A stretch of 45,889 bases of DNA from a bacterium (GCA_021791545.1 JAJYWL010000011.1:1-45889), one strand, 5' to 3'. Counted from the stretch's first letter, positions 16,838 to 24,524 are shown. The notes: a model not told the origin generated them from the letters alone. Program-made: numbers and translations.

Positions 16838-17299
16838 ATGACAGAAATAATTCCTCCATCGAGTCCTGAAAAGCCTAGTTCATACTGGGAGTCTAATCCT
16901 CAACTTTTGGAACAAGTAAGAGAAACTGCACAAAGAGCATATTATGTTGATGAGACTATGGTTGAAAGAATGTCTTTGATATTTGGTAATTACCCAAGGG
17001 TAAGGATAGAAATGGCCCAAAGAAGGGGAGTATTTAACGAGATGTCAAAAAGACAAATTGATACGATGATTTCAATGTATTTTACTATTCCTCCCAAAAC
17101 ATCCGAGGAAATGGCAAGAATTTTAAGGGTATCGCCGGAAAGAGTAGGAAACATAGTATCAGGAATTTCAAGAAAACTGAGTATCGTCCGAAACAGAAAT
17201 CTTAAATATTTAGATGATGAAATGTCTGCTTTAAGAGCCCAGGAGGGTATGGATTTAATTAGAGGAAGACAGATTAGAAAAGCAGAATTGGGAGAATAA
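16838..17299 (+). CDS. Helix-turn-helix protein, sigma-70 region 4-like
   Basis: 153 residues. Residues about 70-112 (SKRQIDTMISMYFTIPPKTS, then EEMARILRVSPERVGNIVSG) match the region 4-like helix-turn-helix in which a Y/F-x-x-x-x-P segment precedes a recognition helix and an ISRKL end. There is no region 2, so it is a DNA-binding regulator or adaptor rather than a full sigma factor. It has its own leaderless promoter, divergent from the membrane-protein gene, and is a candidate local regulator of this orphan block (inference). Confidence 0.6.
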   Translation: MTEIIPPSSPEKPSSYWESNPQLLEQVRETAQRAYYVDETMVERMSLIFGNYPRVRIEMAQRRGVFNEMSKRQIDTMISMYFTIPPKTSEEMARILRVSPERVGNIVSGISRKLSIVRNRNLKYLDDEMSALRAQEGMDLIRGRQIRKAELGE

Positions 17300-17354
17300 G
17301 TCAAAACTTACTTTTTTCTAATAGTCCTTTAGTTTTTTACTTTCATTTTTGAAA

Positions 17355-17360
17355 TATACT
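17355..17360 (+). promoter_or_regulatory. -10 of the gene at 17368
   Basis: TATACT is followed by seven bases (containing AGGG) and the ATG. The layout is leaderless or nearly so. Confidence 0.45.
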
Positions 17361-17367
17361 AGGGAAA

Positions 17368-17850
17368 ATGAAAGAGTATAGCCCTCAAACCGCAATTAAA
17401 ATAGGTGAAATGCCCAGGCCTTACTATTATGCAAGGGAAAGACCGGGAAAACCTCAAAAGAGAATAGGAGTAGAAACTTTTTCCAGCGACGGAGAAATAA
17501 GAAGATTTTTCTTTTGGAGAAATTTTCATTTAGATTTGTCTTTTCAAGCAGGAGTTCATGATGCGGCAGCCTTTATTGCAAGATTAAAATTGGAAAAAGG
17601 TGTTGATTCTGCGGTAGGACCAGCAATAAATATTACTGATAGTGATCCAAGGGTAAATTATGTTGCCTTAAAAGAAGAGCATGGATTGATAGGAGTGTAT
17701 ATAAGAGAGGACCAGGGTGTACTTTTTGATTTTTCTTCTGATATAAATAAAATAAGGTCAGAGCAAGAATTAAAAGATATGTTTCCAGACAGATTTGAAG
17801 AGGAGTATGTAAGAGCTGCTATTTTTCTTCCGTCAGTCAATCCCTCTTGA
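17368..17850 (+). CDS. Orphan alpha/beta protein, unknown function
   Basis: 160 residues, no recognised family, no membrane segment. It contains EIRRFFFWRNFHLDLSFQAG followed by an alpha helix HDAAAFIARLKLEKG, two strands (NYVALKEEHG, IGVYIREDQG) and a terminal helix pair. The aromatic strand followed by an H-containing helix is loosely like the gene at 15179. The 32 bases after its stop hold the promoter of the next gene. Confidence 0.5.
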   Translation: MKEYSPQTAIKIGEMPRPYYYARERPGKPQKRIGVETFSSDGEIRRFFFWRNFHLDLSFQAGVHDAAAFIARLKLEKGVDSAVGPAINITDSDPRVNYVALKEEHGLIGVYIREDQGVLFDFSSDINKIRSEQELKDMFPDRFEEEYVRAAIFLPSVNPS

Positions 17851-17883
17851 CAAATAGTTAAGTATACGTATAATATACGTATA
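17847..17883 (+). promoter_or_regulatory. Promoter with two perfect 10-bp palindromes (likely operator)
   Basis: TTGACA (17847-17852), 16 bases, TATAAT (17869-17874), ATG at 17883. Two identical self-complementary decamers TATACGTATA lie at 17863-17872 and 17874-17883, 11 bases apart. The first covers the upstream half of the -10, the second the start of transcription and the A of the start codon. Tandem palindromes at one-turn spacing are how ribbon-helix-helix repressors bind, and the gene encodes one, so autorepression is likely. Confidence 0.6.
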
Positions 17884-18392
17884 TGCCTAATAAAACTATT
17901 TATGTGAGTAAGGAAGATACCTCAATTTTTGAAGAAGCAAAACAAATAGCTGGAGAAGCGTTATCCTCTGTTATTGCAAAAGCCGTAAGAGAGTTTGTTG
18001 CCAATACTAAAATACAAAGAAAAGGAATGAAAGAAGTTTCACTTCTTGTAGGTCCAAACAACAATGAAAGAACTAAAAAATTTATCGCTTCCTTTGTGGG
18101 TGAGTGGAAGGGTTTTAGTGATGATAAAGAATGGTTTCAAAGGGCAGATATTTACAGGACACAAAAAGGTAATTGGGTAGTATATTTGGTGACAGTATGT
18201 AAGGCAAGTTTACTGACAGATAAGGGTAAATGGAAGACTAATGGAGATTATTTGGTTGATTCAAAAAGAAGCGATTTATATGTTGGTGGTTCTTTGGAAG
18301 AGTTTAAAAATAAACTTCCTGAAAAACTGTATTCTACACTTGAAGAACTTTTTGAAAAAGAAAAAAATCCAGTTGAATTTTTAGACATTTAA
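17883..18392 (+). CDS. EXLDI-type protein with N-terminal ribbon-helix-helix
   Basis: 169 residues. Residues 1-42 (KTIYVSKEDTSIFEEAKQIA, then EALSSVIAKAVREFV) have the strand-helix-helix pattern of an RHH DNA-binding domain. The remainder is a mixed alpha/beta domain (KEVSLLVGP, WFQRADIYRTQKGNWVVYLV) and the chain ends exactly in EFLDI, the C-terminal signature that names the EXLDI family. The family's function is unknown. The tandem palindromes over its own promoter support a self-repressing regulator. It is followed after 14 bases by a 51-aa membrane protein, likely co-transcribed; the pairing suggests a regulator-effector unit (inference). Confidence 0.68.
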   Translation: MPNKTIYVSKEDTSIFEEAKQIAGEALSSVIAKAVREFVANTKIQRKGMKEVSLLVGPNNNERTKKFIASFVGEWKGFSDDKEWFQRADIYRTQKGNWVVYLVTVCKASLLTDKGKWKTNGDYLVDSKRSDLYVGGSLEEFKNKLPEKLYSTLEELFEKEKNPVEFLDI

Positions 18393-18406
18393 AGGAGGTG
18401 AGTAGG

Positions 18407-18562
18407 GTGGCAGATAAAGATTTTGATGATATAGCAAAGTATAATTCTTTAAGACACATGGGTAAATGGTATAGCTGGGATTCACCGGTAGGACTCTCAA
18501 TTTTCTTTTTAACATTGGTCTTAATGGCAGTATTAGTTAAATTGGTTTTCTTTGCGAGGTAA
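18407..18562 (+). CDS. 51-residue single-pass membrane protein
   Basis: A GTG-started gene with a perfect Shine-Dalgarno sequence AGGAGGTG (18393-18400) six bases upstream. The product begins VADKDFDDIAKYNSLRHMGK, has a Trp-rich juxtamembrane segment (WYSWDSP) and one membrane helix (about 27-49, ending LVKLVFFAR). It follows the EXLDI gene closely and is probably in the same transcript. Unknown function; small membrane effectors of this size include toxins and membrane-protein regulators, but nothing here decides. Confidence 0.62.
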   Translation: MADKDFDDIAKYNSLRHMGKWYSWDSPVGLSIFFLTLVLMAVLVKLVFFAR

Positions 18563-18566
18563 GATA

Positions 18567-18582
18567 AAACTCGGCCGAGTTT
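18567..18582. terminator. Bidirectional hairpin terminator
   Basis: AAACTCGGCCGAGTTT is a perfect palindrome (6-bp stem with a GGCC loop, or 8 bp fully paired) followed on the plus strand by ATTTAAATTTTT and on the minus strand by TTTTATC. It separates the convergent 51-aa gene and hisS; it overlaps the hisS stop codon. Confidence 0.6.
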
Positions 18583-19783
18583 ATTTAAATTTTTCTACAA
18601 CTTGTTCTAGTGTCAATGTTTCCTGTTTCCCCGTAGTCATGTCTTTAAGTAAAAATTTATCTTCATTTAAAATTAAGACATAGGGAATTCTTTTTTTATC
18701 CGCATATTTAAGTTGTTTTTCCAAATCCTTTTCATCAAGATAAAGTTCAGTGTTAATTCCTTCTTCTCTTAAAGTATTAACAATAGTTGGAGCGTAGTTA
18801 TTTGTATTAGTTACTAAGATTTTTGTCGAAGGTAACTCAGAGGGGAAGAGCTTAAATTCTTCCATTGCCTCCATTAATCTATCAAAGCCGAAAGCAAAAC
18901 CGACTGCGGGAACATCCTTTCCGGCAAAAATTCCAATCAAATTATCATATCTTCCTCCGCCGGCTACCGATCCAGTGTCATATCCGTCAATTTCTACTTC
19001 AAAAATCATTCCCGTGTAGTAATTCAATCCTCTTGCTAAGGTTGGTAAAAATTCTATAAATTTTTTGTCTACTTTCATTTTCTCCAAAGCTTCTAAAATG
19101 TCGTTGATTCTTTGGGTCGGTTTTTCATTTTCAAGAGTGTCTAAAGTATACGAGGCTTTCTGAGAATCGATTCCGTTTCTAACCAATTCTTCTATGACTT
19201 TTTCTCTTCCTATTTTCTTTAGCTTGTCTATAGCTCTTACAAACATTGGAACCTCTTCGTCGTTTATTCCAAGATTCGGAAGATTTGTAAAAAGCATCCT
19301 ATCATTTATTAATATTTTAAATTTCTTAAATCCTAATTCCTTTAAAGAAGTAATCGCTAAAGATATTATTTCGGCATCTGAAGTAGGGGAGTAACTTCCT
19401 ACTATATCTGCGTCGCATTGTAAGAATTCTCTGTATCTTCCTTTTTGGGTATTTTCCGCTCTCCAAACATTTTGCATTTGGTATCTTTTGAAAGGAAGAG
19501 GTAAATCATTTTGATATTGAGATATTACGCGAGCAAGGGGAACGGTCTGGTCATATCTTAATGCAACTTTTCTTTCTCCCTTATCCTGGAATTTGTACAT
19601 TAGTTGATCGCCTTCGTCTCCGTATTTTCCTGTCAATATTTCTTCATATTCTATTGCAGGAGTTTCTAATGGTTCAAAGCCATATAATTGAAACACCTTT
19701 TTCAAGGTGCTTATTACATAATCTCTTTTTCTGGCTTCAAAAGGTAAAAAATCCCTGAAGCCTTTAAGTGTCTGTACTTGCAT
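18581..19783 (-). CDS. hisS: Histidyl-tRNA synthetase
   Basis: 400 residues from MQVQTLKGFRDFLP. Class II motif 2 (FKRYQMQNVWRAENTQKGR), the histidine-specific segments (YYTGMIFEV) and motif 3 (VGFAFGFDRLMEAM) are all present, with a C-terminal anticodon-binding domain from about 320. I moved the start 18 bases downstream of the first in-frame ATG. TATAAT (19795-19790, minus strand) lies six bases before the ATG at 19783, so an upstream start would fall in the promoter. Confidence 0.95.
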   Translation of the reverse strand: MQVQTLKGFRDFLPFEARKRDYVISTLKKVFQLYGFEPLETPAIEYEEILTGKYGDEGDQLMYKFQDKGERKVALRYDQTVPLARVISQYQNDLPLPFKRYQMQNVWRAENTQKGRYREFLQCDADIVGSYSPTSDAEIISLAITSLKELGFKKFKILINDRMLFTNLPNLGINDEEVPMFVRAIDKLKKIGREKVIEELVRNGIDSQKASYTLDTLENEKPTQRINDILEALEKMKVDKKFIEFLPTLARGLNYYTGMIFEVEIDGYDTGSVAGGGRYDNLIGIFAGKDVPAVGFAFGFDRLMEAMEEFKLFPSELPSTKILVTNTNNYAPTIVNTLREEGINTELYLDEKDLEKQLKYADKKRIPYVLILNEDKFLLKDMTTGKQETLTLEQVVEKFK

Positions 19784-19789
19784 GAGTAT

Positions 19790-19795
19790 ATTATA
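19790..19795 (-). promoter_or_regulatory. -10 of hisS, leaderless layout
   Basis: TATAAT on the minus strand, then six bases and the ATG at 19783. It decides the hisS start. Confidence 0.55.
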
Positions 19796-19809
19796 TAACA
19801 AAGAGGCTT

Positions 19810-20826
19810 TTATTGCTTCTGGAGACCACTAATAAAATGGTGACCTAATTCTCTTATTATTACTCCTATTATTCCGAGGACCGGGACTGCAAAGATAGAA
19901 CCGATTGGTCCTGCAACTTTGTATCCTATTAAGAAAGAGAGAAGAACAACGATAGGATGGAGTTTGAACGCTCTGCCCATGAGTTTAGGGCCTATGATAT
20001 TGTAAGCAAGTTGCTGCAAGAGAATAAGGATTCCTAAAATTATTACGGCCATTGTAGGATTGGAAGGATTAAATATTAACGTGATAACGGTGGGAGGAAT
20101 AACCGCTAGAACGGGCCCTATTAAAGGAATTACAGTTAATATTCCCGCCACCAGAGCCGTAGATGCAGCAAAGTCTACGTTAAAAATTCTTAGCACAATC
20201 CAAGTTATAAGTCCTGCAACTACTCCAAATATAACTTGAATTCTAAGAAAAGAGGCAAAGGTGTCATCGATAACTTGTTGTATAAACCTCATGTTTTCAT
20301 GCCATTTTTTAGGAGTAAGCTTATACATTTCTTCATTAATTCTTTCTTTATCCACAATAAGGTAGAAGGAAAGTATTAATGCAACGAGAAGGGAAACAAG
20401 AAATGATGCTACGGAAGGAGCATAAGAGAATATATTTATAAGAGATGCGGTGATGGAATCTACCCAGGTCTGGACAAACTTTGGAGCAGTAGCCAGGAAT
20501 ACGGGAAGAATTTTAGAGACCGATTGCAATTGAAAGCTTACCAGAGGAATGAAGAGAAAGATTATTATCGAGAACAAAACTGCAAAGAAAATATAGACTA
20601 AAATCGCTGAATATGTTTTTGAAAGTCTCGTAAATCTGGAAACGAGGTGGACGACCGGCTCGAGCATAAAACTTAGAAGCCAACCAAATACGGCAATCCA
20701 TATAACGTCAGAAAAATTCATTATTGCTTGCCAAATAAATTGGAACAGGTAGATCGATACTGCTACAGTTAGAAGAAGCGCAAGAAGTCTAAAAGAGGTA
20801 AGTTCTTTTTTAAATTCATCTATCAT
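19810..20826 (-). CDS. AI-2E family membrane transporter
   Basis: 338 residues with about eight membrane helices. The family pattern is clear: VIWIAVFGWLLSFMLEPVV near the start, LIPLVSFQLQSV then a long cytoplasm-side segment, and the conserved late region IPLIGPVLAVIPPTVITLIF and PKLMGRAFKLHPIVVLLSFL. Members export small molecules, including AI-2 or Na+ for protons; the substrate here is unknown. Start is supported by a TATAAT six bases upstream. Confidence 0.88.
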   Translation of the reverse strand: MIDEFKKELTSFRLLALLLTVAVSIYLFQFIWQAIMNFSDVIWIAVFGWLLSFMLEPVVHLVSRFTRLSKTYSAILVYIFFAVLFSIIIFLFIPLVSFQLQSVSKILPVFLATAPKFVQTWVDSITASLINIFSYAPSVASFLVSLLVALILSFYLIVDKERINEEMYKLTPKKWHENMRFIQQVIDDTFASFLRIQVIFGVVAGLITWIVLRIFNVDFAASTALVAGILTVIPLIGPVLAVIPPTVITLIFNPSNPTMAVIILGILILLQQLAYNIIGPKLMGRAFKLHPIVVLLSFLIGYKVAGPIGSIFAVPVLGIIGVIIRELGHHFISGLQKQ

Positions 20827-20851
20827 ACTTCCATTATATAATAGTGGAAGT
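20827..20851 (-). promoter_or_regulatory. Leaderless promoter inside a 7-bp inverted repeat
   Basis: Minus-strand TATAAT (20838-20833) lies six bases before the ATG at 20826. ACTTCCA (20827-20833) and TGGAAGT (20845-20851) are exact reverse complements flanking the -10. This could be an operator or, less likely with its 11-base loop, a weak hairpin. Confidence 0.4.
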
Positions 20852-20855
20852 AAAA

Positions 20856-21611
20856 TTACTTGACAATAGGGGTAAGTTTTTTTCCGCTTCCTGTAGAGGG
20901 AACCACGGGTGCTTCAATATTTATTTTTGGATTGAGGGAGATATCAGGAAATACTATTACTCTTCCTGCGGAAATCGTTTTATTATCTTTTTCAAGAAAA
21001 CCGGCTACAATAACATTAAGTCCCGTTGTCAATTTAGAAAATCCTGATTTGGTTAATGTTCCGCTTGAGAAGCTGTATGTTTTTGTTATGTCCTGGATAT
21101 CGACATTTGTATTTTTATTGTTTTCATCTTTAACCGTAAGGGTATAGTTGACTTTATCCATATCGGCTATACCGCCGATTAGAAATTTGGGGAGAGAGGT
21201 TATTTGGTCTACGCTTCTTGCAAGTAATCTTTTTGAATCTTTGTTATAAAGACCTATTACTCCGATAGTTGAACCCTTGGAAATGTCGGATATTCCGTAA
21301 GAATTTGATGACGAAGAATTAAATTTAGTAAGTTCGTCAACGTCTACAAATCTTGTGTTTCCATTTAAATCCGTAAGAGTTATTTGGGTATCCGATATAT
21401 CTGAAACTGTACCTATAATTCCTCTTTTTTCTACCAAATTTAATTGTGCTACTCTTGAAGCGATTTTGTTTTTTAAATCATCAATTTGATTTTGGATGGA
21501 GTCGGTAGGGGAAGGTGCATCTGTTGGTGTTGGGGTTATTGCGGCAAAAGCTTTAGGAAGTGAGATAAGAGAAAAAATTGCTAAAAATAATATAAAAAAA
21601 TATTTTTTCAT
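20856..21611 (-). CDS. Exported protein with two DUF5666-like beta modules
   Basis: 251 residues starting MKKYFFILFLAIFS. The signal peptide ends near KAFAA, followed by a short Thr-Pro linker (ITPTPTDAPSPTDS) and a helix. Two similar beta modules follow: GIIGTVSDISDTQITLTDL (about 65-100) and IGGIADMDKVNYTLTVKD (about 140-175). The start was moved downstream of an earlier in-frame ATG because the previous gene's stop is one base before this ATG (translational coupling) and only this start gives a signal peptide. Function unknown; likely outside the membrane. Confidence 0.65.
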   Translation of the reverse strand: MKKYFFILFLAIFSLISLPKAFAAITPTPTDAPSPTDSIQNQIDDLKNKIASRVAQLNLVEKRGIIGTVSDISDTQITLTDLNGNTRFVDVDELTKFNSSSSNSYGISDISKGSTIGVIGLYNKDSKRLLARSVDQITSLPKFLIGGIADMDKVNYTLTVKDENNKNTNVDIQDITKTYSFSSGTLTKSGFSKLTTGLNVIVAGFLEKDNKTISAGRVIVFPDISLNPKINIEAPVVPSTGSGKKLTPIVK

Positions 21612-21612
21612 T

Positions 21613-22038
21613 TTAAAAATCAGCTGTCGTATATGATACTGTTCTCTCGATTCTTTGTGTCTGACCTGTAGGGGAAATTGCAATTACATCCAAGATATTT
21701 TCTCCGCTTGAAATAGTAACGGTCGTTGAGAAGTCACCTTGAGAAGATGGGTTTACTACTTGCTGGTCGCTTCCTGTTAAAACAACAACGGTTGCTGCCG
21801 GGTCGGTTTTGCCCGAAACAGTTACAGTTCTTGAGGAAGCAAGTGATTCATCGGTAGGTTGACTAAGTGTAAGAAAACCTTGTGGAGCAGGAGTTGGAGT
21901 TACTTGCTGTTTAGTAATGGTATCTTTTGTTCCCTGGGGTATTACCTTGGTGCTTTGGTAAAGAAAAAAACCAATGCCCGCAAATACGAGACCTATTAAA
22001 ATTCCCACAAAAGACAAAATAATTCTTTCTTGTTTCAT
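21613..22038 (-). CDS. Membrane-anchored Ig-like domain protein
   Basis: 141 residues. One N-terminal membrane helix (6-27), a TPTPAP linker, then a single beta-sandwich domain of about 85 residues (LSQPTDESLASSRTVTVSGK, TDPAATVVVLTGS, ENILDVIAISPTGQTQRIER). The pattern is that of bacterial Ig-like or glucodextranase-B-like domains. It is one base upstream of the DUF5666-like gene, so the two exported proteins are co-translated. Promoter: TTGACA (22082-22077), 17 bases, TATCAT (22059-22054). Confidence 0.65.
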   Translation of the reverse strand: MKQERIILSFVGILIGLVFAGIGFFLYQSTKVIPQGTKDTITKQQVTPTPAPQGFLTLSQPTDESLASSRTVTVSGKTDPAATVVVLTGSDQQVVNPSSQGDFSTTVTISSGENILDVIAISPTGQTQRIERTVSYTTADF

Positions 22039-22053
22039 TAGTTGGGCGAAATG

Positions 22054-22082
22054 ATGATACGAAAAATAATTTATCTTGTCAA
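22054..22082 (-). promoter_or_regulatory. Promoter of the Ig-like/DUF5666-like operon
   Basis: TTGACA at 22082-22077, a 17-base spacer and TATCAT at 22059-22054 on the minus strand; the ATG is at 22038, leaving a leader of about 8-10 bases. Confidence 0.5.
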
Positions 22083-22113
22083 GGAAATAAAGATATGATA
22101 GTATTTGACAACA

Positions 22114-22635
22114 ATGGATGTGTTACTTCTTTCAAAAAATGCCATAAAAATCAGGAGCAAAAAAGCTTCATTAATAATTGATCCTGACAAGACAATGCCA
22201 AAAACTCCGGCAGACTGCGTAATACTCATGGACAAGGAAAGCGATGTCTCTAAAGTTTCGGATCAAAGGCTTTTAGTGTCGGGACCCGGTGAGTACGAAG
22301 TAGGAGGACTTAAAATAACGGGTATTTCTTTTGGGGGAAAAACTGCTTATGACTTAAGTGATGAAAATGTTTCTGATCTATTCTTAGCAAGAGCATCAGC
22401 TGTTGAAAATGTTAGTGAAAAAGTAAGAGACTACTCCGTAGCGGTAATAAATGCAGATGCCGCATTAAATCCCACACTTATCACGGCTTTAGAACCAAGA
22501 CTTTTAATTTTATACGGAGAGAAGGCAAGAGAAGGAGCAAAACTTTTGGGAAAAGACGAGTTTACAGTTTCCAATAAGTTTTCATTTACAGAAGATAAGT
22601 TAATGGAAGAAATGCAGGTTGTGGTATTGGAATAA
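22114..22635 (+). CDS. Degenerate metallo-beta-lactamase-fold protein
   Basis: 173 residues. VSGPGEYEVGGLKITGISFG (about 50-70) is the signature of the UlaG/RomA-type Zn hydrolases common in this lineage, and the N-terminus (VLLLSKNAIKIRSKKASLII) gives the first strands of the fold. The H-x-H-x-D-H zinc motif that should follow the first Asp is absent; the place holds CVILMDKESDVSKVSD. So the fold is probable but catalysis is not. A TTG at 22105, five bases after a TATGAT box, is an alternative leaderless start. It sits just upstream of dnaB. Confidence 0.6.
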   Translation: MDVLLLSKNAIKIRSKKASLIIDPDKTMPKTPADCVILMDKESDVSKVSDQRLLVSGPGEYEVGGLKITGISFGGKTAYDLSDENVSDLFLARASAVENVSEKVRDYSVAVINADAALNPTLITALEPRLLILYGEKAREGAKLLGKDEFTVSNKFSFTEDKLMEEMQVVVLE

Positions 22636-22664
22636 TTGAGGGCAGGAACCTCTTATAGTCGAAT

Positions 22665-24026
22665 ATGGCAAATTTAAAAACCCCTCCACACAATGACGAG
22701 GCCGAACAAAGCGTCTTAGGCGCTATTTTAATAGATAAGGACGCAATTGGAACAGTCTCGGAGATCATCTCTAAAGATGATTTTTATAGTGATTTAAACG
22801 GAATAATCTACGAAGCAATGCTTTCTTTATATGAAGAAAGAAAGCCTATTGATATTCTCACTCTTACTTCAAGATTAAAAAAGAATAAGACAGACGATAA
22901 AGTTGACTCATCTTATTTAAGTGATCTTTTAAATGCAGTTCCTACAGCAGCAAACGTTGAAGAATACGCGAATATAATTAAGGAAGCGGCGACAAAAAGG
23001 AATCTTATCTCCATAGGAACCAATATTGCCGAGAATGCATTTAAGGAAGATAAGGAAGTTCCCGAGCTTTTAGACAAAGCAGAGAGTTCAATCTTTGCAA
23101 TTTCTCAGGGGCATAAGATTAAAGGTTTTCAGCCTATCAAGAATAGACTTGCCGAAAGTTTTGACAGAATTGACGAACTTCATAAAAAGGGAGCAGGGTA
23201 TAGAGGAGTACAGACGGGCTTTAATGATTTGGATAATATTCTTTCAGGTATGCAGCCTTCAAATCTTCTAATCCTTGCAGCAAGACCAGGAACAGGAAAA
23301 ACAGCAATGATTATAAATATGGCTCAACACATTTCGATTCATGAGAAAAAAGGAGTTGGTATTTTTTCTTTGGAAATGAGCCAGGAAGAGCTGGTTGATA
23401 GACTTTTGGTGGGAACAGCAGACGTAGACGCCTGGAGACTAAAAACGGGTAAATTAGCAGAACCTGATTTTGCAAAACTTTCTCAGGCAATGGGAGAACT
23501 GGCCGAAGCTCCTATATATATCGATGATACTCCGGGAATTTCAATTTCGGAAATGAGGACAAAGGCAAGAAGACTTCAGATGGAGCATGGAATTTCTCTT
23601 CTGGTCGTAGATTATTTACAGCTTGCAAATCCCGGCAAAAGTTATGACAACAGAGTTCAGGAAGTTTCGGTAATTTCACAGGGATTAAAAAACCTTGCAA
23701 GAGAATTAAAAATTCCTGTCCTTGCAGTATCTCAACTTTCAAGAGCAGTTGAACATAGGGGAGGAGACAGGAAACCGCAATTGGCAGACTTAAGGGAATC
23801 TGGTGCAATTGAGCAAGATGCCGACGTTGTAATGTTTTTATACAGACAAGATGCTGATTTGGTTTCAAATGTTATACCAACAAAACTTTCGATAGCCAAA
23901 CACAGAAACGGTCCAATGGGAGAAGTAGATTTGTTATTTAGAGGAGACAGAATTAGGTTCTACAATGTTGAAAAACAAAGAGCGGGAGAAAGTTCACCTC
24001 CACCTCCTACGCAAGCTTCAATATAA
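22665..24026 (+). CDS. dnaB: Replicative DNA helicase
   Basis: 453 residues. The N-terminal helical domain (PPHNDEAEQSVLGAILIDKD) binds primase; the C-terminal RecA-like domain has Walker A AARPGTGKTAM (about 206-216), Walker B LLVVDYLQL and the H4 segment SQLSRAVEHRGG. It unwinds DNA at the fork. No intein is present. In many bacteria dnaB is near rpsR-rplI; here it is 15 kb away. TATAGT lies five bases before the ATG. Confidence 0.95.
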   Translation: MANLKTPPHNDEAEQSVLGAILIDKDAIGTVSEIISKDDFYSDLNGIIYEAMLSLYEERKPIDILTLTSRLKKNKTDDKVDSSYLSDLLNAVPTAANVEEYANIIKEAATKRNLISIGTNIAENAFKEDKEVPELLDKAESSIFAISQGHKIKGFQPIKNRLAESFDRIDELHKKGAGYRGVQTGFNDLDNILSGMQPSNLLILAARPGTGKTAMIINMAQHISIHEKKGVGIFSLEMSQEELVDRLLVGTADVDAWRLKTGKLAEPDFAKLSQAMGELAEAPIYIDDTPGISISEMRTKARRLQMEHGISLLVVDYLQLANPGKSYDNRVQEVSVISQGLKNLARELKIPVLAVSQLSRAVEHRGGDRKPQLADLRESGAIEQDADVVMFLYRQDADLVSNVIPTKLSIAKHRNGPMGEVDLLFRGDRIRFYNVEKQRAGESSPPPPTQASI

Positions 24027-24096
24027 GTATTGCCTTCCTCAAGGATTTTTGATTACAATGGTAGTATAGTTTTTGTAAAAGAGGAGGTGATAAATA

Positions 24097-24417
24097 ATGG
24101 ATGATCAAAATCAGCAACCAGTAGTAAACCCGGGACAACCAGTTTCTCCAACGGAACCAGTTGTTCCACAACCGGAACCAGTAGCTCCACAAATGCCAAC
24201 AGAGGAACCACAAGTACCAGAAGTTCCTCCAATGCAGGAGCCAGTAGTTCCACAACCGGAACCAACACCTACACCTGAAGTCCCTCCAATGCCAGAGCCT
24301 CAGGCACCAGTTTCTGAACCGACACCAGCACCGGAACAACCAGTTGTTCCACCAGCAGGACCGGTACAAGAACCAGCGCCTGAACAACCAGCACAGGGAA
24401 CAGGTACGGTTATGTAG
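24097..24417 (+). CDS. Pro/Val/Glu-rich low-complexity protein
   Basis: 106 residues, about a third proline. It is built from imperfect units such as EPVVPQPEPVAPQMP and PVVPQPEPTPTPEVPPMPEP. No signal peptide, membrane segment or Cys is present, so it should be an extended soluble chain. It has a strong Shine-Dalgarno sequence, AGGAGGTGA (24082-24090), and a strong terminator right after it, so it is a separate, probably well-expressed unit. No family recognised; the codon frame is clean (no stop for 106 codons in a repetitive sequence), but the opposite strand is also open. Confidence 0.6.
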   Translation: MDDQNQQPVVNPGQPVSPTEPVVPQPEPVAPQMPTEEPQVPEVPPMQEPVVPQPEPTPTPEVPPMPEPQAPVSEPTPAPEQPVVPPAGPVQEPAPEQPAQGTGTVM

Positions 24418-24436
24418 TCCTTGGATTAGACAGGAA

Positions 24437-24487
24437 ATTAAACTAGTCCTTAAGTTAAAAACTTTTGGATTAGTTTAATTTTTTTTA
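24437..24487 (+). terminator. Strong intrinsic terminator
   Basis: A 13-bp stem (ATTAAACTAGTCC pairing with GGATTAGTTTAAT) continues after a TT/TT internal mismatch as AAGTT/AACTT with an AAA loop, and is followed by eight T residues. It ends the Pro-rich gene's transcript. Confidence 0.8.
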
Positions 24488-24524
24488 ATCTACTTTGAAC
24501 TTACTTATTAGGAGAATTAAAGGG

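Noticed and set aside
24007-24387. 126-codon minus-strand frame opposite the Pro-rich gene (Trp/Arg/Leu-rich)
   Set aside because: A mirror of the repetitive CCA/CCT-rich coding strand. The plus-strand gene has a Shine-Dalgarno sequence and a terminator; the minus frame has neither.
24097-24417. Repeat units of the Pro-rich gene as a CRISPR or tandem-repeat array
   Set aside because: Units are irregular, lack unique spacers of constant length and keep a coding frame.
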